A program made the translations under genes and the position numbers. From JAWPMT01 sp965601475 (GTDB taxonomy: Bacteria; Bacteroidota; Bacteroidia; Cytophagales; Cyclobacteriaceae), in contig OZ271832.1 in NCBI GenBank assembly GCA_965601475.1, positions 4,588,001 through 4,652,000 on the forward strand: a DNA stretch of 64,000 nucleotides, written 5' to 3'. This document shows positions 60,312 through 64,000 of this stretch, piece after piece. The notes under the pieces were generated by a model. The model was not told where the DNA came from. It did no database searches and saw only the letters and a list, made by a program, of their open reading frames with translations. The first letter of the stretch is position 1, and every line of letters starts with the position of its first letter.

Positions 60312-60957
60312 TCCCGGTGTATGCTTTTACCAGGAGTTTGATACTATCAATCTCTGTTCTGGTTAGCTCATAGAAGGCTGCTTTGCCCTGGTGCATGTTC
60401 AGCATTGGGTAGACGATCCGTTTGAATTTGCCCCGGTCCAAAAAATCGGTTCTGGGGGCTCCGTTCTCCCAGATGATTTCACCAATGACGAAGGGTCGGT
60501 AGAAGTCTCTAAGAAATTTTTCTGAAAGTTCGTCCCACTGCTTGGTACCATCATAATAGTTTTCGTAAAGGGAGACGATCCGATTTTGCAGGTCGAAGTC
60601 ATTAAGGGATTGAAGAGCACCCGAGGTTTTCATGGACTCATAGGTGGCAGTCTGCGGGACAAATGGATTGGAATAAAAGATGCGGTAAAGCTTGTAAATT
60701 ATTGAATCTGGCTGATCAGCTGTTGAGGAACCAACAAATTCTATCAGTATCTGCTCTACATCTTTGTTCAGACTGGTCAGCGTGTCCAGTAAAGCGGCGT
60801 CGTTGGTTAGGCTGCCGTCCAGGGCTTGTAAGAATTGCCTTTCCAATTGCTTCTGTTGGTTGCCAGATTGCCAGCCTTCGAGGTAGAAAGCGATTGAAAT
60901 TCCTAGTATGACCACCACGAGGTTGACCAGGTGATCTTTCCAGTTGATTTGTTTCAT
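60292..60957 (-). CDS. DUF6090-like membrane-anchored protein
   Basis: A 221-residue protein started at MKQINWKDHLVNLVVVILGISIAFYLEGWQ, which gives one N-terminal membrane helix; the rest is a soluble helical domain (ALQSLNDFDLQNRIVSLYENYYDGTKQWDEL). This matches the Bacteroidota DUF6090 pattern. Function unknown. Convergent with the oxidoreductase pseudogene (20-bp overlap). Confidence 0.7.
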   Translation of the reverse strand: MKQINWKDHLVNLVVVILGISIAFYLEGWQSGNQQKQLERQFLQALDGSLTNDAALLDTLTSLNKDVEQILIEFVGSSTADQPDSIIYKLYRIFYSNPFVPQTATYESMKTSGALQSLNDFDLQNRIVSLYENYYDGTKQWDELSEKFLRDFYRPFVIGEIIWENGAPRTDFLDRGKFKRIVYPMLNMHQGKAAFYELTRTEIDSIKLLVKAYTGTTANPQ

Positions 60958-61295
60958 CTCAGCGATTTTCAATATGAAAAATAATCAACCTGCAGGAGAT
61001 GGGCCCCAGAAAGCCCCTACCTGGATTGCTTCGTCATCCGCCAAGGCAACAATCACTGCCGCCAACGTGGTCATTCAGGAGCAATAGACGGCAGCATCAT
61101 AAGCGATTCGGTGGCCAGCATCCCCAATACAGAAGACAAACAACGCGGATGAAGTGGCGGGAGCCCGCCGGTGATTTTCTTCAAAGGGGGGAATAAGGGC
61201 TTCTCCTTTACATCAGAGTCGCGGGTTCGACGAAGGCAAAGGACCTTGACCATGAGGATGCACGCTCTAAAGGCCAAGGTTCCTTTCCATTGGGA
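60958..61295. other. unexplained intergenic stretch with GC-rich hairpin
   Basis: About 340 bp without a convincing gene. It contains a perfect GGCGGG / CCCGCC inverted repeat (61156-61169) with no T tract, so it is not a terminator. Minus-strand codons look vaguely protein-like but no start and domain could be supported. It may be a gene remnant. Confidence 0.4.
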
Positions 61296-61955
61296 TTATC
61301 CAGCTTTCAACCCCATCTTCTCGGTAGTCCGTGAGATGATGATACCGCCGATGACGCCCGGAAGCACCCACAGTGTCCAGTGCCAGCTGGTATCAGATAA
61401 GAATATTTGCCCATTCTGTACTGCAAAGGCAGTGACTGCGGCAATGTACGATCCACCCATGGCACTGATGTGCTGTCGGAGCCACCATTTTCTATTGCCG
61501 AAGTCTTTTTTGCGGAAAGCAACGAGGTCGGTCCACCCATTGTTGAAAGTGAATACGCCAAAGATAAATGAGAGGAGGATGAGTGCGTGAAAGGCCTGGA
61601 TCTTGATAATTAGCCCGACGCCATAGCCAATGAGGCCAATGCCGAAAGCACAGGTAAAAATGGCCACGAGCCAATCATACCATTGGACGGCACCGTCCTT
61701 CTTTCTTCTGGAGACACGAATGCCCACGAAGGTAGAGTAGAAAGTGAGCACACCGATGACCATAAGAAAGAAGCTAAAGCGGTAAAAGGCAATGATGCTG
61801 AATGCGCTTGCGCAGACCAAAAACATGCAAATGGTATAGAGCCAGCCCAGCCTGACGTGGAAACGACTGCCTTTGGGTAAAAGCATAATGATGAGACCAG
61901 AAAGCAGGGCGAGGGACCCCAAGACGACGTGATTGATGATGAGTGTTTTGTACAT
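61296..61955 (-). CDS. DUF2306-like polytopic membrane protein
   Basis: A 219-residue protein with seven or so hydrophobic helices: IINHVVLGSLALLSGLIIMLLPKGSRFHVRLGW is the conserved start, and the last part (WWLRQHISAMGGSYIAAVTAFAVQN) has conserved histidines likely near a membrane cofactor. It resembles DUF2306-type proteins. Function unknown. Confidence 0.7.
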   Translation of the reverse strand: MYKTLIINHVVLGSLALLSGLIIMLLPKGSRFHVRLGWLYTICMFLVCASAFSIIAFYRFSFFLMVIGVLTFYSTFVGIRVSRRKKDGAVQWYDWLVAIFTCAFGIGLIGYGVGLIIKIQAFHALILLSFIFGVFTFNNGWTDLVAFRKKDFGNRKWWLRQHISAMGGSYIAAVTAFAVQNGQIFLSDTSWHWTLWVLPGVIGGIIISRTTEKMGLKAG

Positions 61956-62039
61956 GACCTTTTTTTGGTCAAAGAACTCACCCTGAAGTTGGAATCAATA
62001 ATGGGACAAACCGGACCGTAGTATTTTGTGGACGAATTG

Positions 62040-63470
62040 CTAAAGGTTCTTCAGCAGCTGGTGAGCAAATTGGATTATTTCCTCATAGTTGCTGATTGGC
62101 AAATGCTCATTGATGCCATGAAATCCCGTGACATTCCCGGGATTTACCCGGGTAGGAAAGAAGCGATAAACCCCTTCCGAGATACCTAGGAAATGCTTGG
62201 AATCCGTACCTGCGCCCAGCAATCCTGGAGAGACAATGGCGTCAGGATGAAGCTGTCGCACAGTACGCTCCACCAATTGGTAGGCATCGGACTCGTAGCT
62301 GGAGACCTTGGAGGGCTCATTCACATTGCTCATAGGACTAAGTGTGATTCGATCATCTCCAATGGTATTGAGTATGTGCTGCTTCACCTCTTCCACGGAC
62401 TCACCAGGCATGATCCGGAAATTGATCACGACCGATGCGGTGGTGGGGATAACATTGTCTTTCACACCGCCTTCAATTACTGTCGGCGCAATGGTGGTGT
62501 GGGCGTTGAGGCCTTCCAGTATTTGCTGCCCAAATAGCCACGGATTGGCGAAAGCCATTCTTGAAATGAAAGATGAGAAGTGAGGGCCTACAACTTCCAC
62601 CTGTTTTCTAATAACAGGGAGCATTTTGTAGTCAAATTGATTGGCTTCCAGTTTTGTGATCGCAGTGGCCAGTGAGCCGATTGTATTGTCCCTCGGTGGG
62701 TTGGAAGAGTGTCCTCCTGAGGTGGTTATGGACATCTTGAACGATACATAGCCCTTTTCTCCGGTATTGATAATCGCAAGGGGCCTATCCAGTCCCGAGA
62801 TCATGTTCTCTGCGATAAATCCCCCTTCATCCAGGACCAGATACGGGGTGATTCCCTGGTCGTCCAGGTATTCCGCGATACGTCGGGCGCCTTGCTCGCC
62901 ACCGATCTCTTCATCATGCCCAAAAGCGAAGAATACGGTTCTATTGGGCTGAAACCCTTCTGCGAGTAACATCTCAGCGGTTTCCAACAACCCAATGACT
63001 TGGACTTTGTCATCCATTGTGCCGCGACCGTAGATCTTACCATCCTTGATTTCACCGGAGAAAGGAGGCGCCTCCCACCCATCTATGGTGTTTTGATCCA
63101 CTGGCACCACATCCGTGTGACCCATGAGTACAATGGGGTCGAGCGTTTTGTCCTCACCTTCCCATTTGTAGAGTCGACTGAATCCAAATTCTTTCAGTTC
63201 AAGTAAAGAATCAACGAGTACATATGTACTGTCGATGAAATTCATTAGCCCAATAAAAGGCTCGGATTTGAAGTCTGCCGTATCGTTGTAGGAGATGGTG
63301 GGAAATCGTATGGATTGTTGGAAGTGTGTGATCGCCGATTGTGGAACATCCACAGGCTCAACTGTTTCGACAACCTTTGATTTGGGTGCGAAAGTCAGCG
63401 TTTTGACCACTACAAATCCTACCAAAAGGACAATGATGGCCAGAAGGCCTAAGAGTAATTTCTTGAGCAT
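62040..63470 (-). CDS. M20-family metallopeptidase (PM20D1/CPS1-like)
   Basis: A 476-residue zinc enzyme with an N-terminal membrane anchor or signal (LLLGLLAIIVLLVGFVVV). Zinc ligands and catalytic acids appear in VLMGHTDVVPVD, YGRGTMDDKVQVIG, FGHDEEIGGEQGA and GAGTDSKHF. The arrangement resembles carboxypeptidase S and PM20D1, which cleave or form N-acyl amino acids. It likely acts in the periplasm. An outer-membrane-barrel gene follows upstream on the same strand. Confidence 0.85.
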   Translation of the reverse strand: MLKKLLLGLLAIIVLLVGFVVVKTLTFAPKSKVVETVEPVDVPQSAITHFQQSIRFPTISYNDTADFKSEPFIGLMNFIDSTYVLVDSLLELKEFGFSRLYKWEGEDKTLDPIVLMGHTDVVPVDQNTIDGWEAPPFSGEIKDGKIYGRGTMDDKVQVIGLLETAEMLLAEGFQPNRTVFFAFGHDEEIGGEQGARRIAEYLDDQGITPYLVLDEGGFIAENMISGLDRPLAIINTGEKGYVSFKMSITTSGGHSSNPPRDNTIGSLATAITKLEANQFDYKMLPVIRKQVEVVGPHFSSFISRMAFANPWLFGQQILEGLNAHTTIAPTVIEGGVKDNVIPTTASVVINFRIMPGESVEEVKQHILNTIGDDRITLSPMSNVNEPSKVSSYESDAYQLVERTVRQLHPDAIVSPGLLGAGTDSKHFLGISEGVYRFFPTRVNPGNVTGFHGINEHLPISNYEEIIQFAHQLLKNL

Positions 63471-63480
63471 TTTGGGCGAG

Positions 63481-64000
63481 TTAGAAGCCTACGGTAAATA
63501 CGATAGGCAATATACGATGTTGGTCCAAACCAGCCTCATCCGCATCTAACAAGTACGCATACCTCGCGCCAAAATCAGCTTCCAAGATCCTGAAAAGCCT
63601 CACATCAAATCGAAGGTCCAGGCCTACGGAGCGGTTGACCACATTGACGTCAAAAGTGGAGCTGGTTAAAGCGAACGATGAAGTTGTCAGTCGACGAAGA
63701 TCTCTGACTGAGACTGGATTTCGGTTCCATTCCGAATAGTCGAAGAACACAGTGCCCTTGATCCGTTTGATGAAAGCAAACGGACCCAATGCCACATCTG
63801 GCAACCAAATAGGGAAGGAGTAGTCGACCCCGGCTACCCAGACATTATCACTAAGGAGCGAAACATTGTATCCGCGAGCATAGGAGAAAATGTCCCTGAA
63901 TTTATATTGCGCATTCGCATCTTCCTGTCGAAAGCCCCCTCTTATACTGAATCCATGAGTTTTCACCAGTCCGGGGAAGAACCACCTTGTATTGATTTGA
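63481..64000 (-). CDS. outer-membrane beta-barrel protein, 3' part (runs off window)
   Basis: The open frame continues past the window end, so only the C-terminal part (about 173 codons) is seen. SYARGY resembles the barrel lid motif of Omp85/PD40-type proteins, and the segments SVGLDLRFDVRLFRILEADFGARYAYLL and the final FTVGF fit an outer-membrane barrel. It lies 10 bp upstream of the M20 gene on the same strand, so the two may be co-transcribed. Confidence 0.65.
   Translation of the reverse strand, partial: QINTRWFFPGLVKTHGFSIRGGFRQEDANAQYKFRDIFSYARGYNVSLLSDNVWVAGVDYSFPIWLPDVALGPFAFIKRIKGTVFFDYSEWNRNPVSVRDLRRLTTSSFALTSSTFDVNVVNRSVGLDLRFDVRLFRILEADFGARYAYLLDADEAGLDQHRILPIVFTVGF

Noticed and set aside
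61221..61230. GGGTTCGA as a tRNA T-arm
   Set aside because: No matching T-stem, anticodon arm or acceptor stem can be formed around it.

Overview
The window looks like a chromosomal segment of a Bacteroidota bacterium, most likely a marine member of the Cytophagales. The evidence is the set of phylum markers (the type IX secretion protein PorD, the gliding protein GldC, the Bacteroidota-type omega subunit, an OstA-like protein, a TonB-dependent receptor with a carboxypeptidase-regulatory-like domain, DUF4835 and DUF3108 proteins) and repeated TAnnTTTG promoter-like boxes in place of E. coli-type promoters. The genus cannot be fixed from the sequence alone. No rRNA, tRNA, CRISPR array, integrase or transposase was seen.

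Layout. 0-4.7 kb: an SRPBCC protein, an ECF-like sigma factor, a GNAT acetyltransferase, an SRPBCC/GyrI-like fusion and a sugar-porter MFS protein. 4.8-11.7 kb: a minus-strand housekeeping block (OstA-like, bamD, rpoZ, coaBC, porD, a 75-codon ORF, recN) that links envelope assembly, CoA synthesis and DNA repair. 11.7-16.7 kb: tilS, mdh and ppk1. 16.8-25.4 kb: a compact, overlapping run of nine plus-strand genes forming what looks like a dedicated acyl-chain and long-chain-base (sphingolipid- or sulfonolipid-like) assembly line. It holds an alpha-oxoamine synthase of the serine palmitoyltransferase type, a GNAT-fold acyltransferase candidate, an enoyl reductase, a dehydratase, a ketosynthase, an acyl carrier protein, a phosphopantetheinyl transferase, an extended SDR and a SyrD-like ABC exporter. 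This is the most interesting system in the window.

25.4-34.8 kb is accessory-like. It holds a DUF1508 protein, a reductase, an SRAP peptidase with a perfect 10+1+10 palindrome in its divergent promoter region, a thioredoxin-OmpA fusion, three copies of a hairpin-rich repeat of about 340-410 bp, a frameshifted remnant of a neighbouring small membrane gene, and a Met/His-rich outer-membrane protein. 34.8-44 kb is a glycan region: two GT4 enzymes, a PLOD-like glycosyltransferase, a second PLOD-like domain fused to a GT-D domain, a GT2, a methyltransferase and a GT-C-like membrane protein, with a mazEF toxin-antitoxin pair inside.

44-54.7 kb carries envelope genes: lipoproteins, a DUF3108 protein, an acidic-tailed lipoprotein, an M48 protease with gldC, a TonB receptor with an SGNH-hydrolase lipoprotein, and an ion channel with a C-terminal zinc ribbon. 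55.3-59.3 kb is a tight minus-strand operon (3-hydroxyacyl-CoA dehydrogenase, APH-type kinase, ACAD10/11-like acyl-CoA dehydrogenase, SDR) whose composition resembles the LvaA/LvaC/LvaD route for 4-hydroxyacyl-CoA breakdown. It is followed by a quinone-oxidoreductase gene with a one-base frameshift. The window ends with membrane proteins, an M20 peptidase and the 3' part of an outer-membrane barrel gene that runs off the edge.
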